Shown here in pieces: positions 1-6,267 of a stretch of DNA of 10,032 nt. The translations under genes were made by a program, and so were the position numbers. The notes below the pieces were generated by a model. It was given only the letters and a program-made list of their open reading frames with translations. It searched no databases and had not been told where the DNA came from. This DNA is from JALHTG01 sp964653695 (GTDB lineage: Archaea > Thermoproteota > Bathyarchaeia > 40CM-2-53-6 > JALHTG01): contig CAZZFQ010000053.1 of the NCBI GenBank assembly GCA_964653695.1, positions 1 through 10,032 of the forward strand. The letters are read 5' to 3'. Within the stretch, counting starts at the first letter, position 1. The number at the start of each line of letters is the position of its first letter.

Positions 1-311
1 GGAGTTGACGGTGTTAGTTCCCGGAATTCTGCTGCTACTTTGCCCGGTTCAGCTTCATTCAATTCATCTCTCAGCCTGAATGCTTTGGCCTTCTCTCTAT
101 CATGAATGTCGCCACTCTCCGCGAGCAGATCTATGATGACCCAACTCCGAACTCTGAACTTTTTACCCTTCTCGTGATAGGGTCCGGTTTTCTTTGTCAA
201 TCTATTCTCAGGCGATGCTTGGTCACCAATATATTTGTGATATATCTTCCATAATTTGTCATGGAGGTCCCTAGCCGTATCGTGTTCACATTCTAGCATT
301 CCATCTCCCAT
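1..311 (-). CDS. Unrecognised hydrophilic protein, 5' part (runs off the left edge)
   Basis: An open frame of 103 codons without a stop runs from ATG at 311-309 to the window edge, so the C-terminus is missing. The start is well supported: GGAGAGGTGA lies about 7 nt before the ATG, a near-ideal match to the archaeal anti-Shine-Dalgarno. A second in-frame ATG lies four codons on, but its spacing is worse. The visible protein is charged and soluble, rich in Glu, Lys, Asp and Arg, with no signal peptide or membrane segment. It contains a Trp/Tyr-rich stretch at about residues 21-28 (LWKIYHKY) and a short hydrophobic helix at about residues 58-64 (WVIIDLL). No family was recognised. It is 232 nt downstream of the YtcJ-like gene on the same strand and probably has its own promoter. 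I am fairly sure it is a real gene because of the ribosome binding site and protein-like composition. Its function is unknown. Confidence 0.7.
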   Translation of the reverse strand, partial: MGDGMLECEHDTARDLHDKLWKIYHKYIGDQASPENRLTKKTGPYHEKGKKFRVRSWVIIDLLAESGDIHDREKAKAFRLRDELNEAEPGKVAAEFRELTPST

Positions 312-320
312 GGTCTTGTC

Positions 321-372
321 ACCTCTCCTTCCTTCTTGGGATTTGTATGGCTCCCCACCTCGGAGCCGAGGT
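321..372 (-). promoter_or_regulatory. Leader with two mutually exclusive hairpins and a possible anti-SD arm
   Basis: Read on the minus strand, ACCTCGG (372-366) can pair with CCGAGGT (363-357). Alternatively GGCTCC (367-362) can pair with GGAGCC (354-349). The two stems share bases, so only one can form at a time. The first arm begins ACCTC, which is complementary to GAGGT of the ribosome binding site at 325-321. These pairings are direct observations. That the region is transcribed and acts as a switch is inference. It could instead be a DNA operator. The rest of the 312-543 intergenic stretch shows no clear gene or TATA box. Confidence 0.35.
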
Positions 373-543
373 TCAACTATCGCAATAACCCGAGAGAGTA
401 AGATCGTCGGTACCAGTAGTTATGGTTTTGTATGGATTCGAACAAATGCAGCTAAGTCTCACCCAGCCTTGCTCTGGGTTTCGACAAACGTTTCCACCGA
501 AATTTGAGTTTTCCACAGGGACTCTTGGAGACTCAACCGGCGG

Positions 544-1829
544 TTAGAGTTTCTTCTGATATACTGCCGTTCCGCTGACTATCGTCATATCTATGGGTAT
601 GTCCTTGATCGTTTCAGGCCTCGCCGTGAGGATATCCCCGCCTAGTACCGTCATGTCAGCGAACTTTCCAGGCTCAATGGATCCCGAGAGATCATCCTCG
701 AACCCTTGATATGCAGCGTTGATCGTGTAGAGCTTGATCGCCTCCATCACTGAGATCTTTTGGCTCGTGCCTATCGGAAGGCCCTTTGCTGTTCTCCTAT
801 TGACCAAGGCGTGGATGCCCATCAGCGGTGGGTAGGGGGAAGCGGTGTGGTCTGAGTGAGCCGACACCCTAATCCCTGCGTCTAGAAAGCTTCTCGCTGC
901 GAACATGCGCTCCAGCCTGTCGGCACCAAACGCAGGCATTATCTTGTCTCCGTGATAGTACGGGTACGGACCAAAGATAGTCGGAAGGATCCCTAACTTC
1001 TTCATCCTCGAAACAATCTCCGGAGTCACAACCGTACAGTGAATAATCTTGTTTCGCGCATCCCTTCGAGGATACTTCTCCTGAGCCTCCTCTAAGACGT
1101 CAAGCGCCATGTTTATCGCGCGTTCGCCGTTGGCGTGAATGGCGAACCTATAACCCTGCGGATAGCCCTCCATCACGATGTTACGTAGCTCCTCCTTCGT
1201 TATGGCAAGTTCTCCGTAGTAGTTCGGTCTGTGAAGGTAAGGTTCGGCAACAGCCGCGGTTCTTGCTGAAATGGCCCCGTCAGCTGTGATCTTCACGGCG
1301 CAGACTTTCAGCATCTCGTTCCCGAAGCCCTCCCGGATCCCAAGCGCCGTCAGATGCGGCATGAGTTCACAGCGCGGATCTATCCTTATGCGTATGGGAA
1401 GCTCACCCCTAGCGAGAAGCACCTGGAAAGCCCTGATGAAGACGCCTTGCCTTATGCCCCCATCGTTCGCGCAGGTCAGACCTGAGGCGGCATACTGCTG
1501 CGTCATCCATCTTATCCCCCCCACTGCCTGCTCTAACGTCGGCTCTGTTCCATACCCTTCTGGCAAAATCACCTGCCTAGCCCTCTCATGTATCCAACCG
1601 GTCAGCTCCCCGGTCTTCAGGTCTCTTTCAAACCTACCACCAACCGGATCGGGTGACTCCTTAGATATTCCAGCCAATTCGAAGGCTTTGCTGTTAACAA
1701 CTGCGAAATGCCCACCGACGGTGTCTATGATGACAGGGTGATCCGGAGCTACCTTGTCCAAGTCCCATTTGGTTGGGTGTCTATTCTCGGCAAGCTTCGA
1801 GTCATCCTCCTTGGCGACGCTGATCCACT
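544..1829 (-). CDS. YtcJ-like metal-dependent amidohydrolase (amidohydrolase family 3), N-terminus lost in gap
   Basis: The protein belongs to the YtcJ/amidohydrolase-3 family, TIM-barrel metal hydrolases of amide or related bonds, usually about 530-550 aa. The frame stays open upstream of the TTG at 1761 right to the first N, reading WDLDKVAPDHPV across that codon. This is a typical internal YtcJ stretch, so the TTG is not the start. About 120-150 N-terminal residues, including the HxH metal motif, must lie in the gap. Family features that remain are the carboxylated-Lys-type segment KITADGAIS, the barrel His in RFAIHANGERA, IIHCTVV, and the SAHSDHTASPYPPL segment with the metal Asp. The C-terminal end EPGKFADMTVL folds back into the usual small beta domain. 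The C-terminus is complete, ending at TAA 546-544. The substrate is unknown. It is divergent from the two other amidohydrolase genes across the gap. Confidence 0.9.
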
Positions 1830-1929
1830 NNNNNNNNNNNNNNNNNNNNNNNNNNNNNNNNNNNNNNNNNNNNNNNNNNNNNNNNNNNNNNNNNNNNNNN
1901 NNNNNNNNNNNNNNNNNNNNNNNNNNNNN
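1830..1929. other. Assembly gap, exactly 100 N
   Basis: The run is exactly 100 N, the usual placeholder for a gap of unknown size. Two genes transcribed away from it are cut here, each lacking over 100 N-terminal residues. If the join is correct, the true gap is probably at least about 700 bp and contains both starts and the divergent promoter region. Translations that read through the N run are meaningless. Confidence 0.95.
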
Positions 1930-2430
1930 AGGAAAGCAATAGAAGAATACGGCTTCAAAGGCCTAAAACTACACCCGGCTGGCAACCGATGTCACCCTGC
2001 ACGCCAAGAAACTATCGACTTGATTCGCGTGGCCACACGATACAACGCCCCTGTCTTGTTCCATTGCGGCGACGAAGAATTCACCTTACCTTTGCAGATC
2101 GCTGAAGCAGCCAAAGCCTGCCCCGAGGCGACTATAATCCTCGGCCACTGCGGCGGCTACTTTCACACCAGAGATGCCATCCAAGTAGCGGAACGCTATC
2201 CCAACATCATCCTAGAAACCTCAGGCATGCCTTACCCGCGAATCATCAGGGAAGCCGTAGAACGTGTAGGGGCTTCAAGAGTGCTATACGCCAGCGACGG
2301 CCCGGGCTGCGACCCCACCATCGAGGTACACAAAGTGAAAATGGCTGGGCTACACGCTGACGGTGAGGAGGCAGTTTTCCATCAAAACATCAAGAAAATC
2401 CTTGAGGGCGTGACTGCGAAGGGGCAATAG
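1930..2430 (+). CDS. Amidohydrolase-2 family metal hydrolase/decarboxylase, C-terminal 166 residues
   Basis: This is the C-terminal part of an amidohydrolase-2 (ACMSD/dihydroorotase-like TIM barrel) protein. Members hydrolyse lactones and cyclic amides or decarboxylate aromatic acids using one active-site metal. In fragment numbering, the signature residues are all present: LKLHP (His15), VLFHCG (His45), IILGHCGG (His73) and YASDGPG (Asp123). It ends in the common C-terminal helix NIKKILEG. These residues argue for an active enzyme. The N-terminal HxH motif is in the gap. The family is normally about 260-300 aa, so roughly 100-110 residues are missing. The stop codon is 2 bp before the next gene, a diverged paralogue, so the two are almost certainly one operon and may form a mixed complex. 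The substrate cannot be told from sequence. Confidence 0.9.
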   Translation, partial: RKAIEEYGFKGLKLHPAGNRCHPARQETIDLIRVATRYNAPVLFHCGDEEFTLPLQIAEAAKACPEATIILGHCGGYFHTRDAIQVAERYPNIILETSGMPYPRIIREAVERVGASRVLYASDGPGCDPTIEVHKVKMAGLHADGEEAVFHQNIKKILEGVTAKGQ

Positions 2431-2432
2431 CT

Positions 2433-3185
2433 ATGATCGTCGATGCACGCGTCTACCTTGGCGCAGGCCTGTTTAGATATGGGCAGTCGCTTCTAGAAAT
2501 TTCTGCCAACATGGATCTCTTAGGCATCGACAAAGCAGTCCTTGTCCCGGTCAAGCCCAAGGACTACTGCCTTCCTCCCGCGAACGAACTTGTAGCAGAC
2601 GCTGTCAGGAGATACCCTGACCGGTTCTCAGGTCTTTGTCGTGTCGATCCTTGGCAGGGCGAGGCCGCCATAGCCGAGCTACGAAGAGGCCTTAAGGAAC
2701 ATGGGGCATGCGGCCTCTACTTGGATCCTTGGGAAGAGAACTTTCAGGCCAACGACCAGATTCTATTCCCAGTGATGGAGGAAGCTAAACGCTACAATAT
2801 CCCGGTTGTCCTAAACGCCGGGCACGTCCGAGTCTCTCATCCAACCCAGATTCGCGACATAGCCTCCCAATACCCTACTGTGCAATTCGTTGCCTGCAAC
2901 GGCGGTCAAATCAACATCAGTGGCATGCTCCTATATGAGGCGAGGCGTATGTTAGAAGACTGCCCCAACATCGCCATCGAAACAGCAGGGACATACCGAG
3001 AAGACTTCATCGAAGAGGTAGTGACCGAGATTGGAGAGGAACGAGTAATCTTCGCCAGCGGCAGTTCTATCTACGATCAAGAGTTCGAGATGACACGTGT
3101 TCGACATGCCCATCTCACAGACATGCAAAAACAGAAGCTGTGGGAGGCAAACGCATCAAGAATATTCAGAACCAAACCGCAATAG
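2433..3185 (+). CDS. Amidohydrolase-2 family paralogue lacking metal ligands (probable pseudoenzyme)
   Basis: This 250-aa TIM-barrel protein aligns along its length with the preceding gene, but the catalytic positions are replaced. The N-terminal HxH of the family is Arg6-Val-Tyr8 (DARVYLG). FHCG is LNAG (Asn128), GHCGG is ACNGG (Cys155), and ASDG is ASGS (Gly210). KLHP is YLDP (Asp98). The framework around these positions is conserved: EETAGTY-like strand, EIGEERVIFAS, and the C-terminal helix ending NASRIFRTK. The fold is therefore probably intact, and the gene is under selection rather than decaying. The frame has no interruptions. ATG 2433 follows the upstream stop by 2 bp, suggesting translational coupling. 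The best inference is a regulatory or structural partner of the upstream enzyme. A changed chemistry without the usual metal is possible. Confidence 0.9.
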   Translation: MIVDARVYLGAGLFRYGQSLLEISANMDLLGIDKAVLVPVKPKDYCLPPANELVADAVRRYPDRFSGLCRVDPWQGEAAIAELRRGLKEHGACGLYLDPWEENFQANDQILFPVMEEAKRYNIPVVLNAGHVRVSHPTQIRDIASQYPTVQFVACNGGQINISGMLLYEARRMLEDCPNIAIETAGTYREDFIEEVVTEIGEERVIFASGSSIYDQEFEMTRVRHAHLTDMQKQKLWEANASRIFRTKPQ

Positions 3186-3300
3186 TTCACGAGACATCTC
3201 CTGCCCAAAAAGTGGGGCAACGCGAAAAATACAGGCCTCGCTATTGCTCCGTTTACAATGGACAACCAATGAATCCAGTTCTCGAGCTGATTGAGTGACC

Positions 3301-3456
3301 CTACTCTTCTTTTTGGATGAGGCCGCAGTCCAGGCATCGCCATATCTTGAACTCGATGTTGTTGATCACGTATTTCTTGTTCCGGTGTTGACACTTCATG
3401 CTGCGTGGCCGTTCAGTGTTGAGGGTGAGCGTTTCAGTTCTCTGAAGCTTGGCCAT
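3301..3456 (-). CDS. Very small zinc-ribbon protein (51 aa)
   Basis: This frame encodes 51 residues from ATG 3456-3454 to TAG 3303-3301. It contains Cys22-x-His24 (MKCQHRNK), a 16-residue spacer with alternating hydrophobics (YVINNIEFKIW), and Cys41-x2-Cys44 (WRCLDCG). This is the pattern of a minimal zinc ribbon with a beta-hairpin between two zinc knuckles. A second in-frame ATG at 3399-3397 would give a 32-aa protein that is just the ribbon. There is no strong ribosome binding site before either ATG, so the start is uncertain. The gene is convergent with the amidohydrolase pair, 115 bp away. It overlaps by 23 bp the end of a partial frame that comes from the gap. Such small ribbons often bind nucleic acid or protein partners, but no specific role can be assigned. 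Confidence 0.65.
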   Translation of the reverse strand: MAKLQRTETLTLNTERPRSMKCQHRNKKYVINNIEFKIWRCLDCGLIQKEE

Positions 3457-3546
3457 TTCTTGTTAGCCCAAGAAGGATGACTTTATTCGTGCTTTTGAGG
3501 ATTTCTGACTCCACTGGAACGGGCAGAGCTTCCTCTGGAGTGTGAA
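3434..3546 (-). CDS. Possible 3' end of an unidentified gene entering from the gap
   Basis: A frame open from the gap edge encodes 36 residues and ends at TGA 3436-3434. Its sequence, including ALPVPVESEILKSTNKVILL, alternates hydrophobic and charged residues in a protein-like way and runs on in LGLTRNGQ. It would overlap the small zinc-ribbon gene by 23 bp in another frame, a common arrangement for coupled genes. A competing frame across the same bases ends at 3483 and looks less natural, being Ser/Arg-rich. Without the sequence in the gap I cannot name a family, and the frame may be chance. Confidence 0.35.
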
Positions 3547-3646
3547 NNNNNNNNNNNNNNNNNNNNNNNNNNNNNNNNNNNNNNNNNNNNNNNNNNNNNN
3601 NNNNNNNNNNNNNNNNNNNNNNNNNNNNNNNNNNNNNNNNNNNNNN
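3547..3646. other. Assembly gap, exactly 100 N
   Basis: This is a second run of exactly 100 N, so the true length is unknown. On its right it cuts a secreted protein after about 200 residues. On its left may lie the end of a different gene. The frame cannot be carried across it. Confidence 0.95.
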
Positions 3647-4247
3647 GTCCAGACGCGCCGAGGAGGTTCTCAGCTGGCAGCATCTTTGTAACCATTGATG
3701 ATACAGTGACTGAAGGGTCAATCACCGCTCTAATCATAACATTCTCACCCTTGTCGATCAGGCTCCAGAAGCCTGGATATCCATAGTATGATCTGCTCTT
3801 CGGATCGGTTGAATCTCCACCAATCAAAGGATCGTAGTACATCAAGTACTCAACAGTAACGTAGAAGACATCCGAGACAATGATGTTTCGCGCGGCCACA
3901 TCAGCATTGTTCCAAGCGCTTTCAGCAGCTAAGCTGAAGTTAAACGAAGATGTTAGCTCAGTAGTTCCATCACTTCCCAAGACGTGAACTCTCATGCCCA
4001 CCCCGCTTCGACCGGCCTTGTAGATCCTACACATCAGTAGCCTAGCGCTTGGCAGGCCTGACGGAAGGGAAAATCTGACAGCCAGATGCAAGCCGATGTC
4101 CAGCGAAGATGTAGTCTCAGGGATTCCGTCATCATAGGCAATTTCAGTAGCCGCAGACACGCAGCGCATCGAACATGGAACCAGAATAGGCGAGAACAGC
4201 AGGGCAATGAAGAGCTGGGAGGTAAGTGGTTTCGTCGAAGGCTTCAC
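3647..4247 (-). CDS. Secreted surface protein with N-terminal signal peptide, C-terminus lost in gap
   Basis: About 200 residues are visible. The N-terminus has Lys residues, a hydrophobic core (LFIALLFSPILVP) and a likely cleavage site near residues 31-33 (CVSA-ATE), so the protein is exported. The mature part starts AYDDGIPE and has a beta-sandwich-like pattern: LAVRFSLP, a strand with VGMRVHVLG, NIIVSDVFYVTVEYL, then YYDPLIGGDSTDP and MIRAVID. This layout is familiar from archaeal extracellular repeat domains, where the DDG segment and the FYV-V-EY segment recur. No catalytic motif was seen. The start is GTG 4247-4245, with AAGGGG about 8 nt upstream; a GGAG abuts the GTG and is too close. 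A stalk and membrane anchor may lie in the gap. It begins 46 bp after the dehydrogenase gene on the same strand and could be cotranscribed. Confidence 0.7.
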
Positions 4248-4293
4248 TCCTGAAACCCCTTAAGAACCTGCTCAGCGAATCGTCATGTTGGAG

Positions 4294-5421
4294 TCAAAAG
4301 GGAGACCGCAAGCCGAACTCCTCGGCGATGGTTCGGAGATCAAGGACAACCTCATGATCCAGAGGGATACCCTCCCTCTGCCGCTGCTCTGCCATATGAA
4401 ACTCCTTCTCACCGTGGATATAGATGCGATCGAATCCTTCCAGCCTGGAGGAGCTTCTGATGCGGCGAATAAGATCATCCATGCTCAGCTTGAACTCAGA
4501 TAGTTGCTGAAAGCTATCTACTCTGATTGCTCCAAGAAAATGGCTGACATTGGAGGGAAGTGGGCGGCCGTCTTCGTTCTCAGGGTACGTCAAGGCTGAG
4601 CACTCTCCGCCAGAGAGCATTGCGCTGAAGACATCTACGACGAAGGCAAGTCCATACCCCTTGTGGCCACCCATTTCTTCTCCCATACCGCCTAGAGGAA
4701 GAAGGCCGCCGCCTAATCGATCTCCTATGTTCCTGAGCACTAGCGAAGGATCGCTTGTTAGCTGACCTTTTTCATCTGTTGCCCATCCCAAAGGAATTGG
4801 TTTTCCTGCGCGCTTGCATATCTCCACTTTTCCCTGAGCAACCGTGCTGGTTGCCATGTCAAGCACGAAAGGAAGTTCACGACCTGCGGGAACTGCAATG
4901 CTAATGGGGTTAGTGCCTAGCATAGCTTCGCGTCCAAAGGTTGGCAGAACAACTGGCTTCGCGTTGCTTGTTGAGATCCCGATCATGTCATGTTGCAAGG
5001 CCATCATGGCATAGTATCCAGCTATACCAAAATGATTGGAGTTTCGAACCGCAACAAACCCGACATAGCTCTCATTTGCCTTAGATATTGCAAGCTGCAT
5101 TGCCCGATAAGCAACCGGCGGCCCGAGGCCGGCACCTCCGTCCATCACCGCGGTAACAGGTGTTTCATGGACAACGGATGCCTCAGACTGCGGACGAGCT
5201 CTACCCTGCCTCAAATAGTCTACATAACGTGATAGACGCGCTACACCGTGTGAATCTATGCCTCGAAGGTCTGCTGAAACTAGGACATCGCTTGTGATCT
5301 TTGCGTCGCCATGCGAGACCTGTAGCCTTTCAAAGACTTGCGTGCAGAAGCTTCTTAGTGACTCTACGCTCACAAGCCTTGCCGGCGGAGTTGCTTGTCG
5401 CGCTTGTCTTGCTCTCGGCAT
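4294..5421 (-). CDS. Ldh2/MdhII-family NAD(P)-dependent malate/L-lactate-type dehydrogenase
   Basis: This is a complete 375-aa member of the Ldh2/MDG family (malate, L-lactate, ureidoglycolate, sulfolactate dehydrogenases), which oxidise 2-hydroxyacids with NAD(P) in the cytoplasm and are unrelated to Rossmann-type LDH. Family marks are visible in order: LRGIDSHGVARL (His58), RNSNHFGIAGYYA (His130), STSNAKP (151-156), the LGTNPI segment (169-173), VLDMATST (Asp188), GGHKGYGLA (Lys254), FLGAIR near 300, and the C-terminal EEFGL helix. The length is slightly above the usual 340-360 because of a basic, Ala/Arg-rich N-terminal tail of about 15 residues. ATG 5421 has GGTGG 8 nt upstream. A GTG in the LVSVES segment is a possible shorter start. 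The substrate cannot be decided between malate, lactate, sulfolactate and similar acids. A TATA-like box and a 12-bp palindrome lie just upstream. Confidence 0.93.
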   Translation of the reverse strand: MPRARQARQATPPARLVSVESLRSFCTQVFERLQVSHGDAKITSDVLVSADLRGIDSHGVARLSRYVDYLRQGRARPQSEASVVHETPVTAVMDGGAGLGPPVAYRAMQLAISKANESYVGFVAVRNSNHFGIAGYYAMMALQHDMIGISTSNAKPVVLPTFGREAMLGTNPISIAVPAGRELPFVLDMATSTVAQGKVEICKRAGKPIPLGWATDEKGQLTSDPSLVLRNIGDRLGGGLLPLGGMGEEMGGHKGYGLAFVVDVFSAMLSGGECSALTYPENEDGRPLPSNVSHFLGAIRVDSFQQLSEFKLSMDDLIRRIRSSSRLEGFDRIYIHGEKEFHMAEQRQREGIPLDHEVVLDLRTIAEEFGLRSPF

Positions 5422-5448
5422 TCTCTGAAGCCACCTATGCTTTGTCTT

Positions 5449-5472
5449 CCATATACTCTTGACTGATCAGTC
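5449..5472 (-). promoter_or_regulatory. Candidate promoter of the Ldh2-family gene with 12-bp palindrome
   Basis: On the minus strand AGTATATGG (5457-5449) is a TATA-like box. Its centre is about 32 bp before the ATG at 5421, which predicts a very short leader. Directly upstream sits the perfect palindrome GACTGATCAGTC (5472-5461), covering the position of the BRE element. A regulator bound there would block or recruit TFB. The positions are observed; the function is inferred. Confidence 0.45.
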
Positions 5473-5491
5473 TTGCCACTTTGAGATGAGC

Positions 5492-6127
5492 TCACCTCCT
5501 CTTTCTTCTGCCGATTACGACCACCATAAGAACCAACATGACAGCGCCTACAGCGCACGCTATCAGGGGTATTGCCACGACGTCCAACTGAACGCTGGCC
5601 GACTCTCTCTTGGTCACTGTTAGTGTGACGGAAATACGCGCTATGACTGTCGTCTCCACGGTTTGTGTAGTCATGATCATCGTGGTCTGACTTGCCGTCA
5701 CCGTATAGGCTACAACCGCGAAGTTCACCGTGTCCTCTACATAGGCTTGTGGGTGCCCCCAAGCCTCACTATGGATGACCCAGAGTTTCACTGCGTAGAC
5801 ATCGACTTTCTGGGGCGTGTAGCTTGCGTTGATAGGGAAGTCCCAAGACTGAAGAGCCAGACCTCGGACCTTCTCAACGCGAAAGTAGTCCTCCAGACTC
5901 TTTGAGTTATAGACATAGATATCGACCATATGTCCATGCTGCTTGCAGCTATCCTTTCCAATGTGAACAGTGAACGTGACGGTCTCCCCGAAAACGTACA
6001 GCGGTTTGTTAACTGTGAGGTAGAGCGAACGGTCCGCAACTGCTTGTACATTCAGGCCAAAAAGGGAAGACGCAAAGACAGAGGCAACTAACAGAAGTAG
6101 TGCGATTCCCTTACCCGGCAATAACAC
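5492..6127 (-). CDS. Membrane-anchored surface protein with MG2-like domain, Thr-rich stalk and C-terminal anchor
   Basis: This 211-aa protein has a signal peptide (residues 1-30, hydrophobic core ALLLLVASVFASSLFGL). A beta-sandwich-like domain at about 33-140 begins LYLTVNKPLYVFGETVTFTV, the typical opening of macroglobulin/MG2-like or Ig-like archaeal surface domains. A Thr/Val-rich stalk follows at about 142-175. A transmembrane helix at about 183-205 ends in the positive anchor GRRKRR. It should therefore sit in the cytoplasmic membrane with its domain outside. No enzymatic motif is seen. The start is GTG 6127, with GGAGAGGA 6 nt upstream, a convincing site. It lies 70 bp upstream of the dehydrogenase gene on the same strand and is divergent from the aldolase-fold gene. 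A role in adhesion, envelope structure or ligand capture is possible but unproven. Confidence 0.75.
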   Translation of the reverse strand: MLLPGKGIALLLLVASVFASSLFGLNVQAVADRSLYLTVNKPLYVFGETVTFTVHIGKDSCKQHGHMVDIYVYNSKSLEDYFRVEKVRGLALQSWDFPINASYTPQKVDVYAVKLWVIHSEAWGHPQAYVEDTVNFAVVAYTVTASQTTMIMTTQTVETTVIARISVTLTVTKRESASVQLDVVAIPLIACAVGAVMLVLMVVVIGRRKRR

Positions 6128-6174
6128 AATCGATCCTCTCCACGTTATACTAAGCTTACTTCATTATGACCTTT

Positions 6175-6244
6175 GAGGTTGGTGATTAGCCTAGGCCATG
6201 ATCTCAATTGCGGGATTGAGAGCAACCTCGACAGTCCTTAAATT
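6175..6244 (+). promoter_or_regulatory. Candidate promoter/operator of the aldolase-fold gene with nested inverted repeats
   Basis: CCTTAAATTC holds a TATA-like box at about 6238-6244, some 26 bp before ATG 6268. A transcript would therefore begin at or just before that ATG. Upstream are the inverted repeat TCTCAAT (6202-6208) with ATTGAGA (6215-6221), an outer pair GAGGTTG (6175-6181) with CAACCTC (6223-6229), and the 8-bp palindrome GCCTAGGC (6189-6196). The block lies in the divergent region shared with the surface-protein gene. Operator function is inferred. Confidence 0.4.
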
Positions 6245-6267
6245 CGTTTGACAAGGGATGTTCCTGC

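Noticed and set aside
5..17. TTGACGGTGTTAG near the left edge resembles the TTAACGGTGTTAA palindrome at the right edge
   Set aside because: It has two mismatches, breaks the symmetry and lies inside the coding frame of the left-edge gene; treated as chance.
425..455. GTTCGAATCC on the minus strand looks like a tRNA T-loop
   Set aside because: The flanking bases do not form a T-stem, and no matching acceptor or anticodon stem is found upstream.
256..507. 83-aa plus-strand frame in the left intergenic region
   Set aside because: It is antisense to the start and ribosome binding site of the left-edge gene, Ser/Pro-rich and without support.
3202..3219. TGCCC...GGGCA inverted repeat after the amidohydrolase pair as a terminator
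   Set aside because: It has only 5 bp with an 8-nt loop and no T-run after it.
5488..5502. A perfect AGGAGGTGA Shine-Dalgarno-like string on the minus strand
   Set aside because: It is simply the Arg-Arg-stop codons ending the surface-protein gene, and no suitable start codon follows at the right distance.
5370..5762. Longer minus-strand frame overlapping the MG2-like and dehydrogenase genes
   Set aside because: It shares bases with two well-supported genes, has low-complexity charged composition and no family resemblance.
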